Assembly: GCF_042186555.1 (NCBI RefSeq)
Contig: NC_133325.1
Location: 91,602,982 to 91,666,981, forward strand
DNA from: Aquarana catesbeiana
Lineage: Eukaryota > Chordata > Amphibia > Anura > Ranidae
Length of the DNA: 64,000 nt
Direction of reading: 5' to 3'
A model generated the notes under the pieces. The model searched no databases. It saw only the letters and a list, made by a program, of their open reading frames with translations, and was not told the DNA's origin. Of the stretch, positions 11,566 to 22,681 are shown piece by piece (the stretch's first letter is position 1; each line of letters opens with the position of its first letter). A program made the translations under genes and the position numbers.

Positions 11566-11942
11566 AAACGTATGAGACATTTCTTAAGCTTTGATACTAG
11601 ATGTGCATGTAAACCATCACTTATGGAGACTCTGCGGTGACTGTTAAGAAAAAATGCTACATACACACCATTTGAATTTTAACATCTTTGTAAGGAAGAG
11701 GAGGGAATTTGCTATGGGTAACTACATTGGCCACCCCCACCTGAAAAATGAACTGAGTGAAAAATCATCAGCCAAAAAGTAGCTGAATACAATCAGATGC
11801 AGTTGCTGCTCAAATATTCTGACAGGCGCGGCTGCAGCTGTCAGAATACAATAGCTATAGTGGGAGATTCCTCCACTTTAATGGGTGGATGGGATAATTT
11901 GCTAGATTTTTTGTTCAGTCCACATGGTAAATTAAAATATGC
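11566..11942. other. Intron, unassigned
   Basis: A short inverted motif around 11820 (GCGGCTGCAGCTGTCAGAAT) recalls a fragment also seen near 44140. Nothing else was recognised. Confidence 0.3.
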
Positions 11943-11945
11943 TAA

Positions 11946-12378
11946 TGCCCTGTACACACGATAGGATTTTCCGATGGAAAATGTGTGATAGGACCTTGTT
12001 GTCGGAAATTCCGACCGTGTGTAGGCTCCATCACACATTTTCCATAGGAATTTCCGACACACAAAGTTTGAGAGCTTGCTATAAAATTTTCTGACAACAA
12101 AATCAATGTCGGAAATTCTGATCGTGTGTACACAAATCCGACGCACAAAGTGCCACGCATGCTCAGAATAAATTAAGAAACGAAAGTTATTGGCTACTGC
12201 CCCGTTTATAGTCCCGACGTACGTGTTTTACGTCACCGCGTTCAGAACGATCGGATTTTCAGACAACTTTGTGTGACTGTGTGTATGCAAGACAAGTTTG
12301 AGCCAACATCCGTGGGAAAAAATCCATGGATTTTGTTGTCGGAATGTCCGCTCAATGTCAGACTGTGTGTACAGGGCA
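11946..12378. mobile_element. TAA-flanked MITE (PIF/Harbinger-like), ranid type
   Basis: The ends are TGCCCTGTACACACGATAGG and, inverted, TGCCCTGTACACACAGTCTG, with a 3-base TAA duplication on each side (11943-11945, 12379-12381). Internal sub-repeats such as GTCGGAAATTCCGA occur in both orientations. The terminal CCCTGTACACACGAT is familiar to me from many true-frog sequences. There is no coding capacity. Confidence 0.8.
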
Positions 12379-12826
12379 TAAGTGTGTACCATCTTAAGTG
12401 TGTTTGAGCAGTGTGCAGACCTAAGAGAAAAATCTTTTGTCTAAAAACCTGCCTGGGTTTCAAAGGAAAAATAGCCAAAAAAACATATACACTGTTGCAC
12501 TCTTGCATTAGCCCATTTACATATATTAAGTATATAGTGTATTTCTTAAAGAATAAAAAGGATGATGGTTCAATTGATTCAGAGCTGAAACATAACATAT
12601 GGTCAGGTCCTGAAAGGACTAATATAATAGTGTCAGACCCTTCAGACACTGATATAGTTTGTTGCTTTGTGTATACAAGTAGGTATTAAACTACCACCCA
12701 GTGGCCAAGCTGTCATATTGCTCTTGTATACAACAGAATGGAGAAGAAAGATTTAGAAAACAGAATAACACATGCAGTACAAGTCACCAATGTATATAAA
12801 AAAAAAAATAGAAGACGGTAACTGAC

Positions 12827-12886
12827 CTGGCATGGTAATCTGTTGCCGGCCTCAGATCATCCACTGTAACATTGGTCTTCTCTCCA
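12827..12886 (-). CDS. fndc3a: fndc3a exon: middle strands of FN3 domain 1
   Basis: This 60-base exon starts with a T that completes AG|T (serine) from the preceding exon. It encodes GEKTNVTVDDLRPATDYHA and ends with AG of the next split codon. The acceptor is CCCTTCAG and the donor is AG|GTCAGT. The peptide fits the E strand, loop and F strand of an FN3 domain: the L-x-P-x-T-x-Y pattern is diagnostic (here LRPATDY). It agrees closely with the corresponding stretch of vertebrate FNDC3A. Phases on both sides match the neighbouring exons at 20541 and 450, which is strong support for such a short exon. Confidence 0.92.
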
Positions 12887-13871
12887 CTGAAGGGAATGGA
12901 AACGTTATTTAGCCAAAGAACACATGATTCAGTTATAAAACTTTAAAAATTGACACAGCATGGTTAAATGGGTTACTTTACAAGGAATGATGAAATCAGT
13001 TCCCACACCACTATCATAACAAATGCACTACCGCTCCAATTTGTCCATAGGCTATTTTGCACACTAAATTGATGTTATTACACAAATCCCAGCAGCCCCC
13101 CCCCCAATGGAACATACACTAGATTACCAAAAGTATTGTGACGCCTGCCTTTACACACACAAACACAAACTTTAATGGCACCCTTAGTCTGTAGGGTTCA
13201 ATATTGAGTTGGCCCACCTTTTGCAGCTATAACAGCTTCAACTCTTCTGGGAAGGCTGTCCACAAAGTTTAGGAGTTTAAGATTCTTCTCCTCGGTCTTC
13301 ACGAGGGAATCGGGGGCTTCAGTAACCAAAACTGCAGTGTTCGTCTTTGTGACACATCACAGGAAGCACCCTCATGGCCAACAGAGGACAGAATTAGAAT
13401 TAGACTCGGGAAACGTAACATTAATAAATCACCGGGACTGGTCGGCTTGCACCCGAGGGTACTTGGGGAACTCAGTCAAGTAATTGCCAGACCATTGTTC
13501 TTTATTTTTACTGACAGTCTACTGACTGGAAAGGTACCAGCAAGATTGGAGAAAGGCATTGTAGCACCAATATTTAAAAAGGGCCCAAAATACATCCCTG
13601 GGAATTACAGATCAGTTAGCCTAACATCAATAGTATGCAAGCTCTTGGAGGGGATGAGAAGAGACTATATACAAGATTTTAGTAATGAAAATGGTATCAT
13701 TAGCAGTAATCAGCATGGATTCACGAAGAATCGTTCTTGCCAAACCAATCTATTAAACCTTCTATGAGGAGGTGAGTTGCCATCTAGATAAAGGAAGGCC
13801 CATAGATGAGGTGTATCAGGATTTTGCGAAAGCATTGGACACAGTTGTCCATAAACATTTACTGTACAAAG

Positions 13872-15069
13872 TAGGGCTTCAACTAACAATTATTCTCAGT
13901 CGATTACATGGCCGATTATTTTTTTCGATGAATCGGAAAAAATCATTAAAAAAAAGTAACATGCAATTTTTTTTTTGTTTGTTTAAAATAATAATGAAAA
14001 AAACTGAGTGTTACACAGATATACACAGGTCATATACAGGCATCCTGTCATGATGGGGTTTATAGTATAAGAAACCTCCCAGGAACACCAATGATGGGGC
14101 ACTATTCCCCCCCAAGATCACCAATGATGGGGCACTATTCCTCCTGGAAACACCAATGATGGGGCACTATTCCCTCCCCTCCCGAGAAAAACCCAATGAT
14201 GGGGCACTATTCCCTCCCCTCCCGGGAAACCCAATGATGGGGCACTATTCCCCCCCCCCCTCCCAGCAACACTAATGGGGCACTATCCACCCCCCTCCCA
14301 GCAACACCAATAGGGCACTATCCCCTCCCAGCAACACCAATGGGACACTATTCCGCCCCAACGCTCCCAGCAACACCAATGGGACACTATTCCCCCCCTC
14401 CCAGGAAAACCTATGATGGGGCACGATTTCCTGCCAGCAACACCAATGGGGCACTATTCACACCCAACCCTCCCAGCAACACCAATGGGACACTATTCCC
14501 CCGTCCCAGGAAAACCAATGATGGGACACTATTCCACCCACCCCCCGGAACACCAGTGACGGGGCACTATCCCCCCCAAAAATTATCACGTCCCGGGGGA
14601 CTTTTTCAACTTGTCATCACAATGTATGTACTACTACTGACTATTGTTGTATACAGCCGCTACCTTATATCAAGGCGCTCACGGCTGCTTCCTGCCTCTT
14701 TTTCTCTCTCTTTCCTCGAGGCAGCAGCGGGCAGGGCTGAGGGGGGTCGGGAGCTGACATCAGCAAGGAAAGAGAAAGGCGCTCACGGCTGCTTCTCGCC
14801 TCTCTCTCTATTCCCTCAGCAGCGGGCGGGGCTGAGCTGACTGCATTGAGGAAGAGAGAGGCAGACGTGCCTGGTAACATGAGCGCTGCTGTATTCTCAT
14901 GAGAATACGGCATCACCGCCTTGTACACAGGAACAGGATTCACTGGGATGGATGCAGGACTGGCAGGGAGAAAGGTGACGTTAGACCAACTAATCGATAA
15001 TGAAAATCGTAGGCAATGATTTTCATTATCAATTATTATCGATTTTATCGACTAATCGTTGCAGCCCTA
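13872..15069. mobile_element. hAT-type element nested in the LINE
   Basis: The termini are TAGGGCTTCAACTAACAATT and the inverse of CTAATCGTTGCAGCCCTA. The exact 8-base duplication GTACAAAG lies on each side (13864-13871, 15070-15077). Sub-terminal ATCGATTA-type blocks are shared with hAT families of vertebrates. Removing it rejoins the LINE frame (LLYKV... to ...LHGP-like sequence). The centre contains a large minisatellite and a GC-rich block; no transposase remains. Confidence 0.88.
14080..14575. repeat. Minisatellite, GGGGCACTATTCCCC-type units
   Basis: About 14 degenerate units of roughly 28-40 bases each carry ACCAATGATGGGGCACTATT or ACCAATGGGACACTATT followed by a C-rich run. Length varies mainly through the poly-C part. 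Open frames across it are by-products. Confidence 0.85.
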
Positions 15070-16737
15070 GTACAAAGTTGGCATGGACCATAGGGTGAGT
15101 ACATGGATTGAAAACTGGCTACAAGGATGAGTTCAGAGGGTGGTGGGGTCCCCCAGGGTTCTGTGCTGAGACCAATCCTATTTAATGTGTTCATAAACGA
15201 CCTGGAGGATGGGGTAAACAGTTCAATCTCTATATTTGGGGATGATACTAAGCTAAGCAGGGCAATAACTTCTCCGCAGGATATGGAAACCTTGCAAGAA
15301 GATCTCAACAAATAATGGGGTGGGCAACTACATGGCAAATGATGTTTAATGTAGAAAAATGTAAAATAATGCATTTGGGTGGCAAAAATAGGAATGCAAT
15401 CTATACACTAGGGGGAGAACCTCGGGGAATCTAGGGTGGAAAAGGACCTGGGGGTCCTAGTAGATGATAGGCTCAGCAATGACATGCAATGCCAAGCTGC
15501 TAAGAACAATGCAAACAGAATATTGGCATGCGTTAAAAAAGGGATTAACTCCAGAGATAAAACGATAATTCTCCTGCTCTACAAGACTCTGGTCCAGCCG
15601 CACCTGGAGTATGCTGTCCAGTTCTGGTCACCAGTCCTCGGGAAGGATGTAGGAGCGAGTACAAAGAAAAAAACAAAGCTAATAAAGGGTCTGGAGGATA
15701 TTAGTTATGAGGAAAGGTTGCGAGCACTGAACTTATTCTCTCTGGAGAAGAGACGCTTGAGAGAGGATATGATTACAATTCACAAATACCGTACTGGTAA
15801 CCCCACAATAGGGATAAAACTTTTTCGCGGAAGGGAGTTTAACAAGACACGTAGCCACTCATTAAAATTAAAAGAAAAGACTTTTAACCCACAGGCGGTG
15901 GTCTCAGCAGGGAGCATCTATAGTTTCAAAAAACTATTAGATAAGCACCTGAACGACCACAACATACAGGGATATACAATGTAATACTGACATATAATCA
16001 CACACATAGGTTGGACTTGATGGACTTGTATTTTTTTTCAACCTCACCTACTATGTAACTATGTATGAGTGTGTCTATGGAAATGATTGACCATTCTTCC
16101 AGAAGCGCATTTGTGAGGTCAGGCACTTATGTTGGAAGGGAAGGCCTTGCTCACAGTCTCCACTCTAATTCATCCTAAAGGTGTTCTATTGGGTTGAGGT
16201 CATGTTTTTATGGACACTGGTGCTCGGTCATGTTGGAACAGGAAGAGGCCATCCCCAAACTGTTCCCACAAAGTTGTAAGCATGAAATTCCCAAAATGTC
16301 TTGGTATGCTGACGCCTTAAGAGTTCCCTTCACTGGAACTAATTGGCCAGGTCTAACCCCTGAAAAACAACTAAATAATCCCCCCTCCACCAAATGATTT
16401 GAACCAGTGCACAAAGCAAGGTCCATAAAGACATGGATGAGCGAGTTTGGGGTGGAGGAACCTGACTGGCCTGCGCAGAGTCTTGACCTCAACCCGATAG
16501 AACACCTTTGGGATGAATTATAGCGGAGACTGCGAGCCAGGCCTTCTCATCCACATCAGTGCCTGACCTCACAAATGCGCTTCTGGAAGAATGGTCAAAC
16601 ATTCCCATAAACACACTAAAAACCTTGTGGACAGCCTCCCAGAAGAGTTGAAGCTGTTATAGCTACAAAGGGTGGGCCAACTCAATATTGAACCTTACGG
16701 AGTAAGACTGGGATGCCATTAAAGTTCACACATATAG

Positions 16738-16742
<5 letters not shown>

Positions 16743-16786
<44 letters not shown>
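16743..16786. repeat. CA microsatellite
   Basis: About 20 uninterrupted CA dinucleotides follow a short ATATAT stretch. They sit exactly between the foldback relic and Tc1 element B. Confidence 0.95.
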
Positions 16787-16790
<4 letters not shown>

Positions 16791-18386
16791 CTCACAAAAG
16801 TGAGTACACCCCTCACATTTTTGTAATTTTTTTTATATCTTTTCATGTAACACCACTGAAGAAATGACACTTGGTACAGCTTGTATAACAGTGTCAATTT
16901 GCTGTCCCCTCAAAATAACTCAACACACCCATTAATGTCTAAACCGCTGGCAACAAAAGTGAGTACACCCCCAAGTGAAAATGTCCATATTTGGCCCAAA
17001 GTGTGAATATTTTGGGTGGCCACCATTATTTTCCAGCATGGCTCTTGGGCATGGAGTTCCCCAGAGCTTCACAGGTTGTCACTGGAGTCCTCTTCCACTC
17101 CTCCATGACAACATCACGGAGCTGGTGGATGTTAGAGACCTTGCGCTCCTCCACCTTCCGTTTGAGGATGTCCCACAGATGCTCAATAGGGTTTAGGTCT
17201 GGAGACATGCTTGGCCAGTCCATCACCTTTACCCTCAGCTTCTTTAGCAAGACAGTGGTCGTCTTGGAGGTGTTTTTGGGGTCCTTATCATGTTGGAATA
17301 CTGCCCTGCAGCCCAGTCTCCGAAGGGAGGGGATCATGCTCTGCTTCAGTATGTCACAGTACATGTTGGCATTCATGGTTCCCTCAATGAACTGTAACTC
17401 CCCAGTGCTGGCAGCACTCATGCAGCCCCAGACCATGACACTCCCATCACCATGCTTGACTGTAGGCAAGACACACTTGTCTTTGTACTCCTCACCTGGT
17501 TGCCGCCACACACGCTTGACACCATCTAAACCAAATAAATTTATCTTGGTCTCATCAGACCACAGGACATGGTCCCAGTAATCCATGCCCTTAGTCTGCT
17601 TGTCTTCAGCAAACTGTTTGCAGACTTTCTTGTGCATCATATTTAGAAGACGCTTCCTTCTGGGACAACAGCCATGCAGACCAATTTGATACAGTCTGCA
17701 GCGTATGGTCTAAACACTGACAGGCTGACCCCCCCACCCCTTCAACCTCTGCAGCAATGCTGGCAGCACTTATACGTCTATTTCCCAAAGACAACTTCTG
17801 GATATGACGCTGAGCACGTGCACTCAACTTCTTTGGTTGACCATGGCGAGGCCTGTTCTGAGTGGAACCTGTCCTGTTAAACCGCTGTATGGTCTTGGCC
17901 ACCACCCTGCTGCACCTCAGTTTCAGGGTCTTGGCAATCTTCTGATAGCCTAGGCCATTTTTATGTAGAGCAACAATTATTTTTTTCAGATCCTCAGAGA
18001 GTTCTATGCCAGGAAGTGCCATGTTGAACGTCCAGTGACCAGTATGAGAGAGTGAGAGCAATAAGACCAAATTTAACACACCTGCTCCCAATTCACACCT
18101 GGGACCTTGTAACACTAACGAGTCACATGACACCGAAAATGGCTAATTGGGCCCAATTGGACATTTTCACTTAGGGGTGTATTCACTTTTGTTGCCAGCG
18201 GTTTAGACATTAATAGTTGTGTATTGAGTTATTTTGAGGGGACAGCAAATTTACACTGTTATACAAGCTGTACACTCACTACTTTACATTGTAGCAAACT
18301 GTCATTTCTTCAGTGTTGTCACATGAAAATATATAATAAAATATTTACAAAAATGTGAGGAGTGTACTCACTTTTGTAAGATACTG
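16785..18386 (-). mobile_element. Tc1/mariner element B, nearly full length
   Basis: The terminal repeats are CAGTATCTCACAAAAGTGAG on the left and the inverse of GTAAGATACTG on the right, with TA after the right end. The sub-terminal repeat TTCATGTRACA-CACTGAAGAAATG is present on both sides. The internal region holds a transposase of about 330 codons on the minus strand. Its right end is the source sequence of the palindromic MITE at 7457-7761. Confidence 0.9.
17026..18022 (-). pseudogene. Tc1 transposase, frameshifted (element B)
   Basis: The start codon at 18022 opens MALPGIELSEDLKKIIVALH, followed by the helix-turn-helix segment (GYQKIAKTLKLRCSRVVAKT), the QNRPRHGQPKKLSARA linker and a second DNA-binding part (GNRRISAASIAAEVE). 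One or more frameshifts near 17640-17760 break it. The catalytic half is intact: [50 protein letters not shown] and MSPDLNPIEHLWDILKRK give all three DD34E residues. The stop is at 17026-17028. It is close to functional but broken. Confidence 0.88.
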
Positions 18387-19765
18387 TATACACACACAGA
18401 TAGTTTCTTCATGGCTTGGGGCAAAACCAGAAGAGCTACCATTGTTTTGCTCCAAAGTTTCTCAGTCATACCTCTGGTTAGGGCATGTATGAATGGCACA
18501 ATGGTAGCTCTATTGCCAAACTGAAAAAGAGCAAGAATAAAAGAAAGTCCATGCACTTTCTTTTTTGTCAGCAGCACGAAGCATGTGAAAAATACAGGAA
18601 TGCATGAGAAGCAGGTGTGGTAAATGCCATTTTTTTATGGTTACCATTCTAAAACAAAGTTGCAGGTATACACTCAATGTAATGGCTTTGATCTAGTTAA
18701 CCGGTTAAAAGTTTAAAAATGTACACAGCATTGTTAAATGGGACACTTTACAAGCAATGATGAAATCAGTTCCTACCACTACCATTACAACAAATGCACA
18801 ATCGTTCCAATTTGTCCACAAACTGTTTAGCATACGTTGATGTTATTAAACAACTCCTGCTGTACAGGAATATTCTATTCAAGTCTATGGGAGGTTAATG
18901 TGAAGACGTGGGCAGTCAGGCTCTATCCTCCTACTGGCTGGGTTGCAGACTGTGTGGGAGGCTGCAGAAATTGGAGGCCTGTACAAAGGGGTCGGGTGGT
19001 TGAGGGGTATTTGGGGGACAGAGTTTATTTAGGGGGCTGGGGGATTTAAAAAAAAAAAAAAACATTTACACACTTTACAAGTTGAGCCTCTCGATACATT
19101 TTTGGTTGTTGGGAGGAAACCCATGCAAACACAGGGAAGCGAATAGCTTGGGGCAAAATCAAAAGATCTATTGTTGCTCCAAAATTTCTCATTCATACCT
19201 ATGGTTAGGGCATGTGTGAATTTCACAATGTTAGCTCTACAGTCAAACTGAAAAAGAGCCACAATTAAGAGTCCATGCACTTTTTTGTTTTTTTACTGTC
19301 AGCAGCTCTGTGTAGAGAGCATGAAAAAATATAAGAATGAATGAGCAACAGGTGTGTTGCCTGCTGTTTTGTTCCATTTTTTAATGGCTACCATTCTAAA
19401 ACAAAGTTACAGCTATACATGCAGTTGTTTTGGTCTATTTTAGAAGTTTACACGTTCAAAAATATTACAGGCTATATAATTTCCTTGTTTTTAAAATCTT
19501 TATTTATTACAGAGATTTATTACTACATTACTACATGCTTTCCAGCTTCCAAATATGACTAGATTTCCAAGAAGAAAAAAAAACTACTTAACTTGTCAGG
19601 CTCTGCTTTTTTCTAATATATCTTAGGTAAAATTAACTACTACAACTGATTTATGTTTTCCATCCAGCCAGCAGGAGGAGCTTTAGGCTCCTATTCACAT
19701 GCTTTTTTCCATTACCTTGCTGAAAAGGCCAGTTCACACAGTTCAGTAGCTCAAGTGGTAACACA
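18387..19765. other. Intron, unassigned
   Basis: The stretch holds a pair of similar segments (18400-18560 and 19130-19290, both with a GCTTGGGGCAAAA motif and ATGGTTAGGGCATGT), which suggests an old duplicated repeat. No gene was seen. Confidence 0.35.
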
Positions 19766-19937
19766 GAGGGAGATTTACTAAAACTTGTGCACACAGAATT
19801 TGGTGTAACTGCACATAGTAAGCAATCAGCTTCTGTTTTTTTTTGTCCTAATTGAACAAGCTGAAGTTAGAAGCCAATTGGTTACTGTGCACAGCTTCAC
19901 CAGATTCTGTGCGCACCAGTTTTAGTAATTCTCCCTC
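19766..19937. mobile_element. Palindromic MITE
   Basis: GAGGGAGATTTACTAAAACT at the left is inverted at the right end (CAGTTTTAGTAATTCTCCCTC). The arms continue through GTGCACACAGAATTTGGTG and CAATCAGCTTCTG. The total is 172 bases with a T-rich centre. It is a familiar amphibian miniature element, class unassigned. Confidence 0.75.
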
Positions 19938-20540
19938 ACAGATTCAGAGCAGAAACTTGAGCTTAGTGACACATTCCTTGTTCACTTGTAAATAACTTAC
20001 TGTAAGACAGAGTTTAAACATGCATTTGAATGTAGAGTCCTGCTTTTAGGTGAACCTGTGCTTTGCCCATGTAGGGCAAGACAACGGGTTCATTCTAATA
20101 GCACCCCACATGCACAATACACTCACCCTATCTTTGCTCCTACAGCGCCCTGTGCCGTCTCTAAAAAAGCCAGAAAAAAATGCCCAGTATTTGTATAAGG
20201 TATATAAGGGAGCATATGACAATACCATTCCTCCCATCTGACAACCCTGGTGCTTGGTCACTAGAGGCTCAGACACAGAGTGATTACATAAGAGCTAGCA
20301 GAGTGTACAGAGAGCTTCAGATTTTCTTCCTGGCAGCTTAATGTAGCAGCTAGGGAGTGAAAGAAAGGAGTGTAGGCAGCTTGTGGGGCCGCCATTAAAG
20401 CAAGCTTATTATTTTGGATCACCTAGAAAAAGCATAGGTTCATAATAAGCATCCTCTGCAAAAAGAAACATGCACCAAGTACACAAACATAAATTAATAC
20501 ATATGCAAGTTCCACAAGCAAGTTTTATTTCTGCACCTAC

Positions 20541-20698
20541 CTATATGCCACCTTGAATTTTCCATCTTTACCACTGTTAGATAACAATATTTCATATATA
20601 TAAAGCTCTGGGTTGTTCGTGACCTCACTCTCTTCACTGATCAAACTGGGAGGTGGTGTCCAGGTCAGTGTCACAGATCGTGCTTGAATGTCTGACAC
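20541..20698 (-). CDS. fndc3a: fndc3a exon: N-terminal half of FN3 domain 1
   Basis: This 158-base exon is in phase 0 at the start and ends with two bases (AG) of a split serine codon. It encodes VSDIQARSVTLTWTPPPSL, a linker through NNPELYIYEILLS, and SGKDGKFKVAY. The LTW core tryptophan, the PP after it and the YEILLS strand make this the A-C strands of the first FN3 domain. The acceptor is CATTGTAG and the donor is ATAG|GTAGGT. A second GT lies four bases downstream (GTGCAG), but using it would break the phase with the exon at 12886. Confidence 0.93.
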
Positions 20699-22289
20699 CT
20701 ACAATGATGTGCACAAACAAGTTCAGAATAAAGGAAAGGTTCGACTAAGGCATTATTTCAGAAAGCAAGATCCCTACTATGATGTAGCATCATCATCACT
20801 AAATTATACTGTAAGCAGGGTTTGTAAATATCTAGCAAAAAAGGTCAGCGGATGGGAGTTAATAAATGGCACAGATTCTCTCAAAAAGAAGGGATGTCAC
20901 TTTGTCCCTGCAAATGTACCACCTACATAGGTAATTTACAAATCGGGTGGTCTCCAACATGCCTCTCGCAACATTCAGTGAGCGTCAGGTGTCCTTAATG
21001 GAAATCAGCGTGAATTGATATTTCTATTGTGTCCTCTAAACAAACTATCACTAGGGAATAACAAATCAATGGAACTGTATGTAACATGTCCTCGGAGGCA
21101 GAAGGCTGAAGGCAGAAGGCTGGCAGACCATCTGGCAAACTACGGCCTCATGTCCACATCAATTTAATTTATGTCATTGTCAACATGTTACCTTGGTTTA
21201 TTTTTTTTAATAAACACTTGTTTAAAAGAAAATAAATCAAGTGGTAACAAGTAGGTGCTAGGCATATTAGCAGCAGCAGAGTGTTCTATTTGCCATAAAT
21301 CCTGTGTTCTAGTATTCTGCCACCCAATTTCTTAGGCTTTTATCTCTACAATCCTTTCATATGACTGACGATATTGCATGTGGTTTGTATTACCAAAGCA
21401 ACCTATGAGTATTTCTGAAATAAAGAAATACATTAGACTCCAGGCACTTCAAGCCAGAACAGAATGTCTCATTTATTAGTGGTACTTTAATGTCTAGAAA
21501 CAACAAGCATATTGCCTTTCTTCAACAATAAGAGAAGACAACTTTCAGATCCCTTTGATCATATGGGCAGCTGCTGATAATAAAATAAGAGAGCCCTATA
21601 AAAGGTAAATCAAAGAAAAGGTAAATTCTCATTAGTATTTTAGAAAAGTAAGGTAATATTCACACTTGTTGCTATCGGTAACTTCTCCAATTTTCTTTTC
21701 TTCCACCTATAAGAATATACTTGGGAGATTTCTTACACAAGGGGGTTTTACATTTCACATCTTCCACCAAGTTCCAATAAAGGCTAACCACAGCTTTACA
21801 CCCGTATTTACATATTGCCAAGCTCCGCCTGTATAGCAGCGATTCATTCATTACAGAGATCTGTAAAAGAATAAACTACAAATCCCATCTGCCACTGTGG
21901 CAGCTGGATTTGTAGTTTCCATGGAATAGGAGTGAGGTAATCAGCGCACTTGTAGCCCATTGACACTTCCTCTAGCTCTTCGACTGCAAAATGCCTTCAA
22001 AATGCTTCCTAGTGCTGTACACATTGTTCTCAAATAACTAGAAAGTGTCTGCCTTAAATGACGATACCAAATACTATGTCAGTGTGTATATGTTGATCGT
22101 CCCTCGGCACTGGCATTATCTAGGCCAGGGTTTAATATTTTCTAGGATTTGACATCTGACAAAACTGCAGAGTTCTACACATAAAACACATTCTAGTCAT
22201 GCTTCAAATGCATTATTCATCACTATATGATTTCAGATGTGATCTATTTTCCTTCTTTCTTCTTTCGAAAGCCTGTAATTGGTTCTAAA
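20699..22289. other. Intron, mostly unassigned
   Basis: A short palindrome at 21873-21918 (AAACTACAAATCCCATCTGC and its inverse) is the only structured element noted. The rest is AT-rich and non-coding. Confidence 0.4.
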
Positions 22290-22678
22290 GTCTCTGCTTT
22301 AAGGTAAAAAACACCCCGCTGCTTGTCCCCTTCCCATCCCCATTACCTGACTCCTCTCTTGATCCAAAGCTGTCCCCAGCAGCAGCCCCACTCCTCTCAC
22401 TTCCTGGTCTCATGGTGTCACAGGAGACTTTGAGAGTAGTGGGAGCCATAGGCTTCTGCTGCTGTCAGTCAAACTCCTGTGAGGAGTGAGGGGGCGGGGC
22501 TTACCAGTGCTGTGGACACACAGCCCGGTTTGGGAGCACGCCTGCAGGGGTGCCCCCTCAGCACCGATAGGGGACTCTAGAAGAGGAGATAGGAAACCAC
22601 TTTGTGCAATATCGTTGCACAGAGCAGGTAAGTATAACATCTATTTCAGCAAAAAAAAAAAAAAAAAAAAAACTAACA
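22290..22678. repeat. Copy 2 of the CAGAGCAGGTAAGTAT repeat family
   Basis: It shares CAGAGCAGGTAAGTATAACA followed by an A-rich run (22651-22670) with the copy at 8325-8790, and a similar GC-rich body with CAATCAAACT-like and GGGGGCGGGGC motifs. Ends are not defined. Confidence 0.5.
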
Positions 22679-22681
22679 CTA

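Larger units (their letters stand above)
13360..15984 (+). pseudogene. LINE ORF2 reverse transcriptase pseudogene
   Basis: Before the insertion the frame reads NINKSPGLVGLHPRVLGEL, then GIVAPIFKKGPKYIPGNYRS and NQHGFTKNRSCQTNLLNLL, which are RT motifs 1-3. A frameshift near 13768 leads to DKGRPIDEVYQDFAKALDTV. After the hAT element it continues with GGVPQGSVLRPILFNVFIND and FGDDTKLS, where the usual FADD has glycine for alanine. Frameshifts and stops at about 15313-15435 precede the last block, EKDLGVLVDDRLS through SFKKLLDKHLNDHNIQG. Multiple frame breaks plus an inserted transposon mean it is dead. Confidence 0.85.
13276..16065 (+). mobile_element. CR1/L2-like LINE, 5'-truncated and interrupted by a hAT element
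   Basis: It carries a decayed reverse-transcriptase frame and ends in a simple-repeat tail CTATGTAACTATG, the octamer-type 3' end typical of CR1-like LINEs. The 3' untranslated region has TTGGACTTGATGGACTTG followed by T8 and CAACC, familiar from frog LINEs. It lies within the foldback Tc1 relic and itself contains the hAT element at 13872-15069. Assignment to CR1, L2 or Rex1 is uncertain. Confidence 0.75.
13117..16727. mobile_element. Foldback Tc1-like relic interrupted by a LINE
   Basis: The left arm begins at CACTAGATTACCAAAAGTATT after TA and runs to GTTTAGGAG (13275). It resumes after the LINE at about 16066 with TGTGTCTATGGAAATG and continues to about 16200. The right arm (about 16390-16727) is the inverse of the same sequence, including AGAATGGTCAAACATTCCCA and GCCAACTCAATATTGAACC. 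The centre keeps CATGTTGGAACAGGAAGAGG. It is therefore a palindromic derivative of a Tc1-type element. The outermost right end is replaced by a CA microsatellite. Confidence 0.75.

Noticed and set aside
14080..14575. Proline/glycine-rich frames
   Set aside because: They derive from the C-rich minisatellite inside the hAT element.
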